From: Chloroflexota bacterium
GTDB lineage: Bacteria; Chloroflexota; Anaerolineae; Aggregatilineales; Phototrophicaceae
Direction: 5' to 3'
Length of the DNA: 41,969 nucleotides
NCBI GenBank assembly: GCA_014338005.1
Contig: QUBZ01000029.1
Location: 1 to 41,969 of the forward strand
In this document: positions 23,764-31,666 of the stretch, in pieces
How positions within the stretch are numbered: the stretch's first letter is position 1
How the letters are laid out: every line of letters starts with the position of its first letter
Notes under the pieces: model-generated
Databases searched by the model: none
What the model was told of the DNA's origin: nothing
The model's input: the letters and a program-made list of their open reading frames with translations, nothing else
Translations under genes and position numbers: made by a program

Positions 23764-24555
23764 TCACGACGGTTGGTACTGGTGGTATCCCAGACGGGCC
23801 GAGATTTCGGCGGCAGCGTGTTGAATGTTGTTTATTCTCGCCTGATTGCTTTCCAGCGGGTCCATCCGGCTGGCCGGCCCGGAAATACTGATGGCCGCCA
23901 CCACTTGGCCGTCGGAGTCAAAAATCGGCGCCGCCACACAGCGCACATCCGGTTCGTGTTCGCCCCAGTCGAAGGCGTATCCCTGCCGCCGAATGTTTTC
24001 GAATTCTCCCAGCAGGCGGTCAATATCGGTGATCGTGGTATCGGTAAACCGGACGAAGCCGTTTTTTTCGTAATGCGCGCGGACGCGCTCCGGGTCGGTA
24101 TAAGCCAGCAGCAGCTTGCCCAACCCCGTGCAGTAAGCCAGCGCCCGCCCGCCGATATGGGACGACATCAAGCCAATCGCGTGAAGCCCATGCAGCTTTT
24201 CCAGATAAAACACCTCCATCCGGTCAAGAATGGCAAGATGGATAGTTTCGCCTGTCGCATCCCGCAGCGTCTCCAGTTCCGGCAAAGCAGCCCGTCGAAT
24301 GTGATTATTGATTTGATAAGATCGCGCGAGTTCCAGGCAGGCCAGGCCAAGTGTATATTTCCCGCTTTGTTCGTCGCGCTCCAGAAAATTATGAGAAGCC
24401 AGGGACGAAACCAACCGGAATGTCGTGCTGTTGTTCAGGCCAATGGCGTCGCTCAGTTCCACCAGGGTGCGCGGTTTACCATCGGAAAGCGTCTGCAAAA
24501 CGCTTATGGCCCGGTCTAAAACGCGGATGTTGTAACGGTCATCTTTTGCGGTCAC
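23764..24555 (-). CDS. IclR-family transcriptional regulator
   Basis: 263 aa, the standard length. A winged helix-turn-helix spans about 10-70 (RTLVELSDAIGLNNSTTFRLVSSL quoted as two halves: RTLVELSDAIG and NNSTTFRLVSSL). The effector domain is about 80-250 with GETIHLAILD, YCTGLGKLLLAY, FTDTTITDIDRL, RCVAAPIFDSDG and AAISISGPASRM. The GTG start at 24555 has AAAGGA upstream. Its effector domain is alike, block by block, to the one fused to the ATPase at 16567-18627. It probably represses the surrounding sugar genes and itself; palindromes lie 15 nt upstream (24570-24587) and in front of the aldolase gene (28940-28956). Confidence 0.95.
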   Translation of the reverse strand: MTAKDDRYNIRVLDRAISVLQTLSDGKPRTLVELSDAIGLNNSTTFRLVSSLASHNFLERDEQSGKYTLGLACLELARSYQINNHIRRAALPELETLRDATGETIHLAILDRMEVFYLEKLHGLHAIGLMSSHIGGRALAYCTGLGKLLLAYTDPERVRAHYEKNGFVRFTDTTITDIDRLLGEFENIRRQGYAFDWGEHEPDVRCVAAPIFDSDGQVVAAISISGPASRMDPLESNQARINNIQHAAAEISARLGYHQYQPS

Positions 24556-24569
24556 GGCTCGATCCTTTT

Positions 24570-24596
24570 GCTCGTTAATTACCGAGCGTTATTGTA
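24570..24596 (-). promoter_or_regulatory. palindromic operator just downstream of a -10 element, IclR gene
   Basis: GCTCG (24570-24574) and CGAGC (24583-24587) flank TTAATTAC; 16 of the 18 positions are symmetric. TACAAT on the minus strand (24596-24591) lies just upstream as a -10; I see no good -35. The position over the start of transcription suits repression, probably by IclR itself. Confidence 0.45.
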
Positions 24597-24660
24597 GGAT
24601 AACCGTCTCACTCGCGCGATCATCGCATCAATCCTCTTTCAAAAACCCGCAGTCCAGGAC

Positions 24661-25656
24661 CTAACGTTTGAACTGCGCCACGTTCTCCTGCGTGACCGCA
24701 AACACGCCGGTTTCAACCCGCTCCGGCAGAATGTTCAGCCCGGCGCCGCGCCAATCCGGCACAACTTTTAATACATCATTTTTCAGCCAGTACAGCAGGT
24801 GGACGGCCAGGAACATCTCGGTATAACTTTTCTGGACGACCGTACCGTAAATCGTGCCGTCCTCGATGAACGGCAGCATATCATCGTTGCGATCCATCGC
24901 CACGATTTTGATCTCGCCCACTTTCCCGGCATCGCGCACGGCCAGTGCGGCGCCTTTGCCGCTGTCGCCGTCGGTGCCGCCGATGCCGGCTACGTCGGGG
25001 TTGGCGGCAATCGCAGCTGCATAAGCGGTCGGCGCGTAAGCCGGGTCTGCCCGATCATCCACCTCGGCCACCACTTCGATGTCCGGGTATTTTTCGGCAA
25101 AAACCGCTTTGTAGCCTTCCATTCGCTCGATGATATTGGGACTCTGGAAACCGCCAATCACAACTTTGCCCCTGCCGCCGATGGCCTGCGCCAGCATTTC
25201 GCCGCCGACCCGCCCGGCCTGGAAGCCGTTAATGCCCAGGATGCTGTAACGTTTGCTTTCCGGCGCATCACTGATGACCAGCACAACCGGTATGCCGGCT
25301 TCCACCGCGCGGTTAATGCCCGGCGTGATCGCCCCCGCGTCGCCGGGGAAAATCACGATTCCGGCGGGATTGCGGGCTACGATTTCGTCAAGCTGGCGTG
25401 CCTGCCCCGCCACGTCAAAATCAACCGGGCCGGTGAAGGTCGTCCTGACGCCCAGCACCTTGCCGGCATCTTCCAGCGCGGCGCGATGGTCAACCCAGAA
25501 CGGCACCTGCGTCACAATCGAAAGATAGACATATTCCTGGTCGCTCGTATCCTGCGCGGCAGCAGGCAGCGCCGCCAGTTGAGAGGTCATCAGCGCGCCG
25601 ACCGATGCCGCCGCGCCGCTCTTCATAAAATCTCTGCGAGACAATGGCTTGCTCAT
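24661..25656 (-). CDS. sugar-binding protein (Peripla_BP_4) with Tat signal
   Basis: 331 aa. It begins MSKPLSRRDFMKSGAAASVG, a clear twin-arginine signal (SRRDFMK), with cleavage near AAAQ at 34-35. RbsB-like fold segments are VYLSIVTQVPFWVDHRAAL, IVIFPGDAGAITP, VVLVISDAPE and GIGGTDGDSGKGAAL. It feeds the importer made by the two genes directly upstream (25715-28246). The IclR gene follows 105 nt downstream. Export through Tat is unusual for this family but recurs in the third cluster. Confidence 0.92.
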   Translation of the reverse strand: MSKPLSRRDFMKSGAAASVGALMTSQLAALPAAAQDTSDQEYVYLSIVTQVPFWVDHRAALEDAGKVLGVRTTFTGPVDFDVAGQARQLDEIVARNPAGIVIFPGDAGAITPGINRAVEAGIPVVLVISDAPESKRYSILGINGFQAGRVGGEMLAQAIGGRGKVVIGGFQSPNIIERMEGYKAVFAEKYPDIEVVAEVDDRADPAYAPTAYAAAIAANPDVAGIGGTDGDSGKGAALAVRDAGKVGEIKIVAMDRNDDMLPFIEDGTIYGTVVQKSYTEMFLAVHLLYWLKNDVLKVVPDWRGAGLNILPERVETGVFAVTQENVAQFKR

Positions 25657-25714
25657 AACCTTTTAACTCCTCTAAAAACCCGGCGAACTAAACGAAAATG
25701 TCTCCAATGCGGCA

Positions 25715-26725
25715 TCAAACGCGACGCCGCCGAACCAGCATGTCAAAAGCCACCGCCGCGATCAGGATTGCGCCCGTTACGGCCTGCTGCCAGAAAATCG
25801 AGACGGCTTCCATCGTCATAACATTGGAGATGATGCCGATAAACACGATGCCTAAAAACGCCCCCAAAACCGTTCCTTCCCCGCCGGTCAGGCTGGCGCC
25901 GCCGATGACCGCCCCGGCCAGCACTTGCAGTTCCAGTCCCTGCGCCGCCGTTGGCGTCCCCGCCATCAACCGGGAGGCCAGCAGTACACCCGCCAGCGCC
26001 GCCAGCGCCGCCGTGAGCATATAAGCGAGGATTCGGAAACGATCAACGGCAATACCGGACAGCCGCGCGGCATTTTCGTTGCTGCCGACATAATAAGCCT
26101 GCCGTAAAAAGCGTGTATGCCGCAGCGCCAAATCGCCGATCACAACGATGACCAGCATAATCAGCACCATGTACGGAATGTTGGCAAGCTGCTCGCCGCC
26201 CACGCGGCCAAAGGACGCCGGCAAACCGCTGATTGAAATACCTTCGGTCATCACCTGGGCGATGCCGCGTGCGATGGACAGCGTGCCTAAGGTTGCCACC
26301 AGCGGATTGATTTTCACCTTTGTCACCAGAAAGCCGTTGACGAAGCCGATACACGCGCCGATCACCAGCACCGCCGGCACTGCAATCGGCTGTTCCACGC
26401 CGTCCAGAACAAAACGCGCCACCAGCGTACCGCTCAAGGCCAGCACCGCCCCTACCGACAGGTCAAAGCCGCCCGACACCAGCAGAATGACCATGCCAAC
26501 GGCGATAACGGCAGTCGGCGTAAAACCGACCGCCATCGCACGGAAATTCGCAATCGTCAGAAAATTGGGATTCCGGTTCGCCATGATGACCACTACCAGC
26601 AGAATGAGCGCCAGCAGCGGTAGTTCGCGCGTGCCGATGAAGCGTTTCAACCGGCGCAGCCAGGGGCGAGCCGGTGACACGTTATCGCTGAGGGCTGCTG
26701 CGGGCATTTGGGCATCGTCGGCCAT
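25715..26725 (-). CDS. RbsC-type sugar ABC transporter permease
   Basis: 336 aa with an N-terminal cytoplasmic stretch of about 30 residues and about nine hydrophobic helices. Family blocks seen: LVSGGFDLSVGAVLALSG, ISGLPASFGRVG and AGAVIGGASLTGGEGTVLG. It ends VRRRRV. It forms the channel with the ATPase ending 6 nt upstream and the binding protein 58 nt downstream. Confidence 0.93.
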   Translation of the reverse strand: MADDAQMPAAALSDNVSPARPWLRRLKRFIGTRELPLLALILLVVVIMANRNPNFLTIANFRAMAVGFTPTAVIAVGMVILLVSGGFDLSVGAVLALSGTLVARFVLDGVEQPIAVPAVLVIGACIGFVNGFLVTKVKINPLVATLGTLSIARGIAQVMTEGISISGLPASFGRVGGEQLANIPYMVLIMLVIVVIGDLALRHTRFLRQAYYVGSNENAARLSGIAVDRFRILAYMLTAALAALAGVLLASRLMAGTPTAAQGLELQVLAGAVIGGASLTGGEGTVLGAFLGIVFIGIISNVMTMEAVSIFWQQAVTGAILIAAVAFDMLVRRRRV

Positions 26726-26731
26726 GTTCTT

Positions 26732-28246
26732 TCACACTCCTGCGCTCTGAGTCTCGACCTGGTAGCCGGATGACAGCAGCATCAGGCTCTGCTCGGTAGC
26801 CTGTTCGGCGGGGATTTCTCCGACAATCCGCCCCTCATACATAATCAGGATGCGGTCGGCCAGCCCGATGATTTCAGGAAACTCCGACGACACAAAAAGG
26901 ACGCCGGCACCCTGGCGCGTGAGTTCGCGCAGCAATGTGTGGATTTCCACCTTTGCACCCACATCCACCCCTTTGGTCGGCTCGTCAATAATCAGAATCC
27001 TGGATTGGCGAACTAACCATTTGGAAAACATCACCTTCTGCTGGTTGCCGCCGCTCAACCGCCCTACAATCTGCTCGACATCCGGTGTGCGAATACGCAG
27101 CCGGTTAACAAACGTTCGCGTAACCGCCGCCTCTTTCCGTGCGCTCATAAGGCCCATCCGGGCAAAATCCCGCAGCGACGTAACCGAGACATTCTGGCGC
27201 AGCGGCATTTTGAGGAACAAGCCGTCGGTTTTTCGCTCCTCCGGCAGGTAGGCCATACCCATCCCAAACGCCTGTTCCGGCGATGTGATACGAACCGGTT
27301 TGCCCTCGATAAAAATCCTGCCGGTGTCTATCCGCCCCACCCCCACCAGGGCGCGCAGCAGGTCGCTGCGCCGCGCTCCCATCAAGCCGGCGATACCGAC
27401 GATTTCGCCGCGCCGCAGGCTGAAGGAAATGTCAGAAAAAACATTCTCGCGCCCCAGACCTTCCGCGCGCAGCAGTTCCGCACCGATTTCAGCCGCACGC
27501 TCTGGATACAGATCGGTGATTTTACGCCCCACCATTTCCTCGATGATTCGATCAGGAGTAACGGCAGCAATGTCATGGGTCGCCACTTTTTGACCATCTC
27601 GAAGCACCGTTACACGGTCGGCGATGTTCATCACCTCCGGTATGCGGTGGCTGATGTATACGATGCCGATCCCCCGCGCTTTCAAGCGGCGAATCACATC
27701 AAAAAGCCGCTCGACTTCATTGGGAGGCAGCGCCGAGGTCGGCTCGTCCAGCAGCAAAATCCGGGCATTAAGCGACAGCGCCTTGACAATTTCGACAATC
27801 TGCCGCGCCGTAACACTCAGATCGCGGACGAGCGTCTGTGGTGCGATGTTGATCTCGAACGGCGACAGCAGATCGCGCGTGCGGCGGTACAGCTCACCCC
27901 AGGCGATTGCTCCGCCCAACCGGGTCGGCGCGCGGTTTGGGAACACGTTCTCGGCAATGCTCAGACCGGGCGCAAGGCTTAACTCCTGAAACACCATGCC
28001 GATACCCATATCCTGCGCCTGCCGTGGGCCGCGCAGCACCACCGGATGCCCTTCGATGCGGATTTCCCCCGCATCCGGCAGGTAGACGCCGGAAATGATA
28101 TGCATCAAGGTGGACTTACCCGCGCCGTTTTCGCCCATCAGGGCATGAACTTCGCCGGGCAGAAGTTCAAAAGAAACATCCCTCAAAGCCTGCGTGCCGG
28201 GAAACGATTTATAAACCCCTATCACTTCTAACAACGGAGCGGTCAT
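26732..28246 (-). CDS. RbsA-type sugar ABC transporter ATP-binding protein
   Basis: 504 aa, normal for the family. First NBD: Walker A GENGAGKST, signature-like LSVTARQ, Walker B LLLDEPT. Second NBD: degenerate Walker A GLMGARRS, intact LSGGNQQK and LIIDEPT. There is no C-terminal extra domain, which makes it a useful control for the fused ATPase at 16567-18627. Its ATG follows the aldolase TGA after 1 nt. Confidence 0.94.
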   Translation of the reverse strand: MTAPLLEVIGVYKSFPGTQALRDVSFELLPGEVHALMGENGAGKSTLMHIISGVYLPDAGEIRIEGHPVVLRGPRQAQDMGIGMVFQELSLAPGLSIAENVFPNRAPTRLGGAIAWGELYRRTRDLLSPFEINIAPQTLVRDLSVTARQIVEIVKALSLNARILLLDEPTSALPPNEVERLFDVIRRLKARGIGIVYISHRIPEVMNIADRVTVLRDGQKVATHDIAAVTPDRIIEEMVGRKITDLYPERAAEIGAELLRAEGLGRENVFSDISFSLRRGEIVGIAGLMGARRSDLLRALVGVGRIDTGRIFIEGKPVRITSPEQAFGMGMAYLPEERKTDGLFLKMPLRQNVSVTSLRDFARMGLMSARKEAAVTRTFVNRLRIRTPDVEQIVGRLSGGNQQKVMFSKWLVRQSRILIIDEPTKGVDVGAKVEIHTLLRELTRQGAGVLFVSSEFPEIIGLADRILIMYEGRIVGEIPAEQATEQSLMLLSSGYQVETQSAGV

Positions 28247-28247
28247 A

Positions 28248-28928
28248 TCAGCCCCCCGCCGAACTGCGGCCAGCTTCGACCGCTTCCCGAAAACGACGCG
28301 CCCTGGCCGTTAGGGCGGCGAAGTCCCCGACTTCCAAAAGCTGCTGGTTAATCAGCGCGCTGCCAACACCTACAGCATCCGCCCCCGCGCGAAAAAAATC
28401 AGCCACATTGTCCACGCTCACCCCGCCCACAGGGGCTATAATCACCTGCGGCAGCGGCGCTTTAATGGCTCTCAGGTAAGTTGGGCCGCCTATATCTGCC
28501 GGGAAAAGTTTCACCATATCCGCCCCGGCTTCCCAGGCGGTTAACACTTCGGTCGGCGTATATGCGCCCGGCATAACCGGCACACTGTACCGGCGGCATA
28601 ATTCGACGGTTTTGATATTAAGCGTGGGACAGACAATAAAACGCGCGCCGGCCAGGATAGCCATACGCGCGCTTTCAGGATCAAGCACCGATCCCGCCCC
28701 GAAAACGACCCCTTCATGCAGCTGAGACGCCGCCTGACCGATGATGTCCAGTGCGCCGGGGGTCGTCAGGGTGACTTCAATCGCCCGCACGCCGCCGGCC
28801 TGAAGCGCATCGGCGGCGGTTAGCAGCCTGTCCGAGCGATTCGCCCGAAGGATCGCCACGATGCCGGTCTGGCGAATGATGCTCATAACATCATTAAAAG
28901 AATGTTCAGAAGGAGGATGAGCCGACAT
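28248..28928 (-). CDS. KDPG/KHG aldolase (2-dehydro-3-deoxyphosphogluconate aldolase)
   Basis: 226 aa, class I aldolase of the Eda family. E51 in AIEVTLTTP is the general acid/base, K140 in DMVKLFPA forms the Schiff base, and GAGSVLDP and VGGVS match phosphate-binding loops. It splits KDPG into pyruvate and glyceraldehyde-3-phosphate, or a related KDPGal/KHG substrate. It heads the long cluster and is the first gene after a consensus promoter and operator; the KDG kinase that would feed it is at 19872-21023. The ribosome site before the ATG is weak. Confidence 0.92.
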   Translation of the reverse strand: MSAHPPSEHSFNDVMSIIRQTGIVAILRANRSDRLLTAADALQAGGVRAIEVTLTTPGALDIIGQAASQLHEGVVFGAGSVLDPESARMAILAGARFIVCPTLNIKTVELCRRYSVPVMPGAYTPTEVLTAWEAGADMVKLFPADIGGPTYLRAIKAPLPQVIIAPVGGVSVDNVADFFRAGADAVGVGSALINQQLLEVGDFAALTARARRFREAVEAGRSSAGG

Positions 28929-28939
28929 ATTTTCACTGT

Positions 28940-28956
28940 ATGAAAATTAATTTCAT
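28940..28956 (-). promoter_or_regulatory. KdgR/IclR-like operator before the aldolase gene
   Basis: ATGAAA and TTTCAT arms are separated by ATTAA (17 bp). The arms and the 5-bp spacer match the enterobacterial KdgR box as I remember it; KdgR is itself an IclR-family regulator of KDG metabolism. It lies 12-28 nt upstream of the start codon and about 10 bp downstream of the -10, so a bound protein would block transcription. Confidence 0.6.
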
Positions 28957-28965
28957 TTAGCAAAA

Positions 28966-28994
28966 ATTATAAAACCTTTCGTGCGGCTTGTCAA
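28966..28994 (-). promoter_or_regulatory. consensus sigma-70 promoter of the sugar cluster
   Basis: On the minus strand TTGACA (28994-28989) and TATAAT (28971-28966) are separated by exactly 17 bp: 12 of 12 consensus positions. Transcription would start near 28959 and run through the operator into the KDPG aldolase gene. Confidence 0.85.
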
Positions 28995-29059
28995 CAACCC
29001 AGGCGCGTTGAAAGATGCTTTAACGGCTTAAATATATTGGAGGCTGAGATCGAAGCAGT

Positions 29060-30496
29060 CTACGGAAGCGAACTATCAACCAGCCAGCGCCAGATGATCG
29101 TCAGAGCCTCGACATCGGCGCGGTTGTAGGCGCACGCTCGCGCCAGGGCATCGCGGTCGTTATCTTTCAGCCAGGCGTTGTAATCGGCCCAGGCGGTCAG
29201 CGCCGTTGCGCCCGGCGGCCAGCGAAAACCCAGGTACGGCGCGACTTTTTTAATACTCGTGCCGCGCACCGGCAGAACACAGGTTTTTTTGAAGGTTTTG
29301 TTCAGATCATGCAGGCGGCCTTGCAGCGCGTCAACCACGTCAGGCGGCGCGGTCTGGCGCAGCACGCCCATCTCAAACCCGCCCCAATGAAACAGCAAAC
29401 CAGGGTGTTTTTGCGCTGTTTCCGCCAGCAGCCGCCAGCCTTCATCGCTGTCCGCAGCCACCATCACCTGCGCCCCATCCGGGAGCAGTAATCGGTCGTC
29501 TTCACAGTACGGGTCTATGATAGCGGCGGTCGCGGGCTGCCCATCCACCTGCCAGCCGAAACACCAGGGCAGGCCGCTATCAAGCCGCGTTTCAAGGTCG
29601 AACATGATGCCTGGCTGCCGGAGGATTTCCGGCAAGGGCTGGCGCTGCACCGGGCGGCTGTGGACAGCCGCCTGAGCAAAAGTGTGGAACTCGTGCGCGC
29701 GTGTCTGGCCGACCCCTTTGAATCGTTTTAGTGCTTCTGGCGGCAAAGAGAGAATTTGATCGAGGGTGTGAATATCTTCTCGATGGAGATGCTCCCAAGT
29801 CATGCGGGACAACCCCGGCAGCAAAGTGATGTCCCGGCTGGCTGAAGCTGTTTGCTCGCAGGCGGCGCGCCACCGGCAGATCTGGCAGTGAGATGCCAGA
29901 AAAATCGGCGGGGCATCCGCCGCCTGAAGCACATCGGCGGCCTGCTCCAGCACGGCGAACAGCCGCTCCTGCCGGTAATCATGCTCGATTTGATGCGCCG
30001 GGCCGCCGCTCTCGTCATGCCCCAACCAGAACCAGCCCGAAGGCTGCCCATCCTGGACATTCTGCAAAAGCCAGATATATAAATCAAGCTGGAGTTTGTC
30101 TTCGTCCTGAAGCTGAGCGCGATATTTGATCTCAATCGGCTCATACGACCAGCGGCCCAGCCGCGACGGCTGCCATACCCGCCGCAGCCAGTCCACCCTG
30201 CCCCGGACGGTATATGTCTGCGAAAACGTGATTGTGCTTTCCAGCGCCGCGCCCCTTATACCCGGCACCCCGCGCCGCATCAGGTCTTGCGTGGCCGCTG
30301 CCGCTTCCGGCCAGGAAGCCGCTGGCACGGTTTGAACTGGCCCGAACATGGCCGCGCTGATGGCTTTTTCGTGTTCAAGACCGCGATTGGAAAAATCCGG
30401 CGCGACCTCAACCGCAGCATCTGGCTCACCGTTCCGGTCGAGCCACACCCGGCGCGGGCAGGTCATCAGGGCGCGCAGTGTATAAGCAGTAATCAC
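29060..30496 (-). CDS. TM0106-family RecB-like nuclease with RNase-H-like C-terminal domain
   Basis: 478 aa from a GTG at 30496. The N-terminal part is a Cas4/RecB-like PD-(D/E)XK nuclease: EPIEIKYRAQ holds the E-x-K, and DKLQLDLY follows. Cysteines in CPRRVW near the start and CQICRWRAACE (about 225) could hold an Fe-S cluster, as in Cas4. A helix-hairpin-helix-like segment (LKRFKGVGQTRAHEF) comes next, then a DEDD/RNase-H-like exonuclease domain beginning IMFDLET. The role is probably DNA or RNA processing; it is not known for the family. Longer readings upstream lack homology. It has no link to the sugar genes around it and appears to have its own promoter. Confidence 0.85.
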   Translation of the reverse strand: MITAYTLRALMTCPRRVWLDRNGEPDAAVEVAPDFSNRGLEHEKAISAAMFGPVQTVPAASWPEAAAATQDLMRRGVPGIRGAALESTITFSQTYTVRGRVDWLRRVWQPSRLGRWSYEPIEIKYRAQLQDEDKLQLDLYIWLLQNVQDGQPSGWFWLGHDESGGPAHQIEHDYRQERLFAVLEQAADVLQAADAPPIFLASHCQICRWRAACEQTASASRDITLLPGLSRMTWEHLHREDIHTLDQILSLPPEALKRFKGVGQTRAHEFHTFAQAAVHSRPVQRQPLPEILRQPGIMFDLETRLDSGLPWCFGWQVDGQPATAAIIDPYCEDDRLLLPDGAQVMVAADSDEGWRLLAETAQKHPGLLFHWGGFEMGVLRQTAPPDVVDALQGRLHDLNKTFKKTCVLPVRGTSIKKVAPYLGFRWPPGATALTAWADYNAWLKDNDRDALARACAYNRADVEALTIIWRWLVDSSLP

Positions 30497-30508
30497 CGTT
30501 TGAGGCAA

Positions 30509-30514
30509 ATTATA
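30509..30514 (-). promoter_or_regulatory. -10 element very close to the nuclease start
   Basis: TATAAT on the minus strand (30514-30509) is 12 nt from the GTG at 30496, so the transcript would carry only about 6 nt before the start codon, close to leaderless. A -35 is not obvious (GAAAGG at 17-bp spacing). Confidence 0.4.
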
Positions 30515-30546
30515 CCCTCCGCCACGCGCCCCCTTTCGTGCCGGTT

Positions 30547-31662
30547 TTAACCCCGCTGTTCGGGGTACAAACCCCGGATACCTTCTTCGGTCGCCGGACA
30601 AATGCCGCGCTCAGTAATCAGCCCGGTGATTAAACGCGCCGGCGTCACGTCAAAACCATAATTCGCCGCCGGGCTGTCCTGCGGCGTGACCAGTACCTCC
30701 ACAACCTGACCGTTGTACAGGCCGCGTATGTAACGCACTTCCTCTCCGCCGCGCTCCTCAATCGGAATCTCTTTCACGCCGTCACGGGTTCGCCAGTCGA
30801 ACGATGATGACGGCAGCGCCACGTAAAACGGCACTTGATTATCTTTGGCCGCCAGCGCCTTCAGATACGTGCCGATTTTATTCGCCACATCGCCGGTATA
30901 AGTAGTGCGGTCGGTGCCGATGATAACAATATCCACCAAGCCGTGCTGCATCAAATGGCCGCCCACGTTATCGGCAATCACCGTATGCGGAACGCCATGC
31001 TGGCCCAGTTCCCAGGCTGTCAGCGAAGCGCCCTGGTTGCGCGGGCGCGTTTCATCTACCCAGACGTGAACTTTAATCCCCCGGTCAAAAGCGGCATAAA
31101 TCGGCGCGGTGGCCGTGCCGTAATCCACAAAAGCCAGCCAGCCGGCGTTACAGTGCGTCAGCACATTGACCGTTTCGCCGTTCTTCCGGCGGCTGATGTC
31201 TTCCAGAAGACGAACGCCATGTTCACCGATGCGCCGGCAGAACTCGGCATCCTCGTCGGCGATCACATGGGCCGTCTGGAAAGCCACCTCGATCATACCT
31301 TCAATGTCCGCCGCCGCTTCCATCGCCCGCAGCTGGCGATGCACTGCCCACTCCAGGTTGATGGCCGTCGGGCGGGTGGCTTTTAACTTTTCCCCTTCTG
31401 CGCGCACCGATTCGAGGAACGCCTCGCGGCTGTGGCGCGGCGCGTTTAAAGCCGCCAGATACATACCATAGCCGGCGGTCGCGCCGATCAAACCCGCGCC
31501 GCGCACCAGCATCGCTTTGATGGCGTGAGCAACTTCATCCACCGTCGTCAAATCAAGAATTTTGAACTCGTGCGGCAAAACCTGCTGGTCAATGGCCTGT
31601 ACAATATGCGGGTCGTCTTCATGAATCCAGATGGTGCGGTAGTGTTTTCCGTGTACGTTCAC
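30547..31662 (-). CDS. mtnA: MtnA-family 5-methylthioribose-1-phosphate (or 5-deoxyribose-1-phosphate) isomerase
   Basis: 371 aa. MtnA blocks: VRGAGLIGATAGYG, the catalytic Cys in THCNAG, and the catalytic Asp in IGTDRTTYTGDVANKIGTY, followed by NYGFDVTPA. It converts the aldose-1-phosphate to a ketose-1-phosphate. The residues after the Cys (WLAFVDYGTATAPI) differ from the common MtnA form GALATGGYGTALGVI, so the substrate may not be methylthioribose-1-phosphate. The GTG at 31662 is chosen: it lies 4 nt after the kinase stop with AAGGGG upstream, and homology starts there. It is last in the transporter operon. Confidence 0.85.
   Translation of the reverse strand: MNVHGKHYRTIWIHEDDPHIVQAIDQQVLPHEFKILDLTTVDEVAHAIKAMLVRGAGLIGATAGYGMYLAALNAPRHSREAFLESVRAEGEKLKATRPTAINLEWAVHRQLRAMEAAADIEGMIEVAFQTAHVIADEDAEFCRRIGEHGVRLLEDISRRKNGETVNVLTHCNAGWLAFVDYGTATAPIYAAFDRGIKVHVWVDETRPRNQGASLTAWELGQHGVPHTVIADNVGGHLMQHGLVDIVIIGTDRTTYTGDVANKIGTYLKALAAKDNQVPFYVALPSSSFDWRTRDGVKEIPIEERGGEEVRYIRGLYNGQVVEVLVTPQDSPAANYGFDVTPARLITGLITERGICPATEEGIRGLYPEQRG
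30551..30565 (-). terminator. small hairpin at the end of the mtnA-like gene
   Basis: CCCCG / CGGGG with a 5-nt loop ends 1 nt before the stop codon; TTAAAA follows on the minus strand. A weak intrinsic terminator at most. Confidence 0.3.
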
Positions 31663-31666
31663 GATG

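Noticed and set aside
29060..30496. Cas4 of a CRISPR system
   Set aside because: No cas genes or repeat array in the window; the additional RNase-H-like domain and length fit the TM0106 family.
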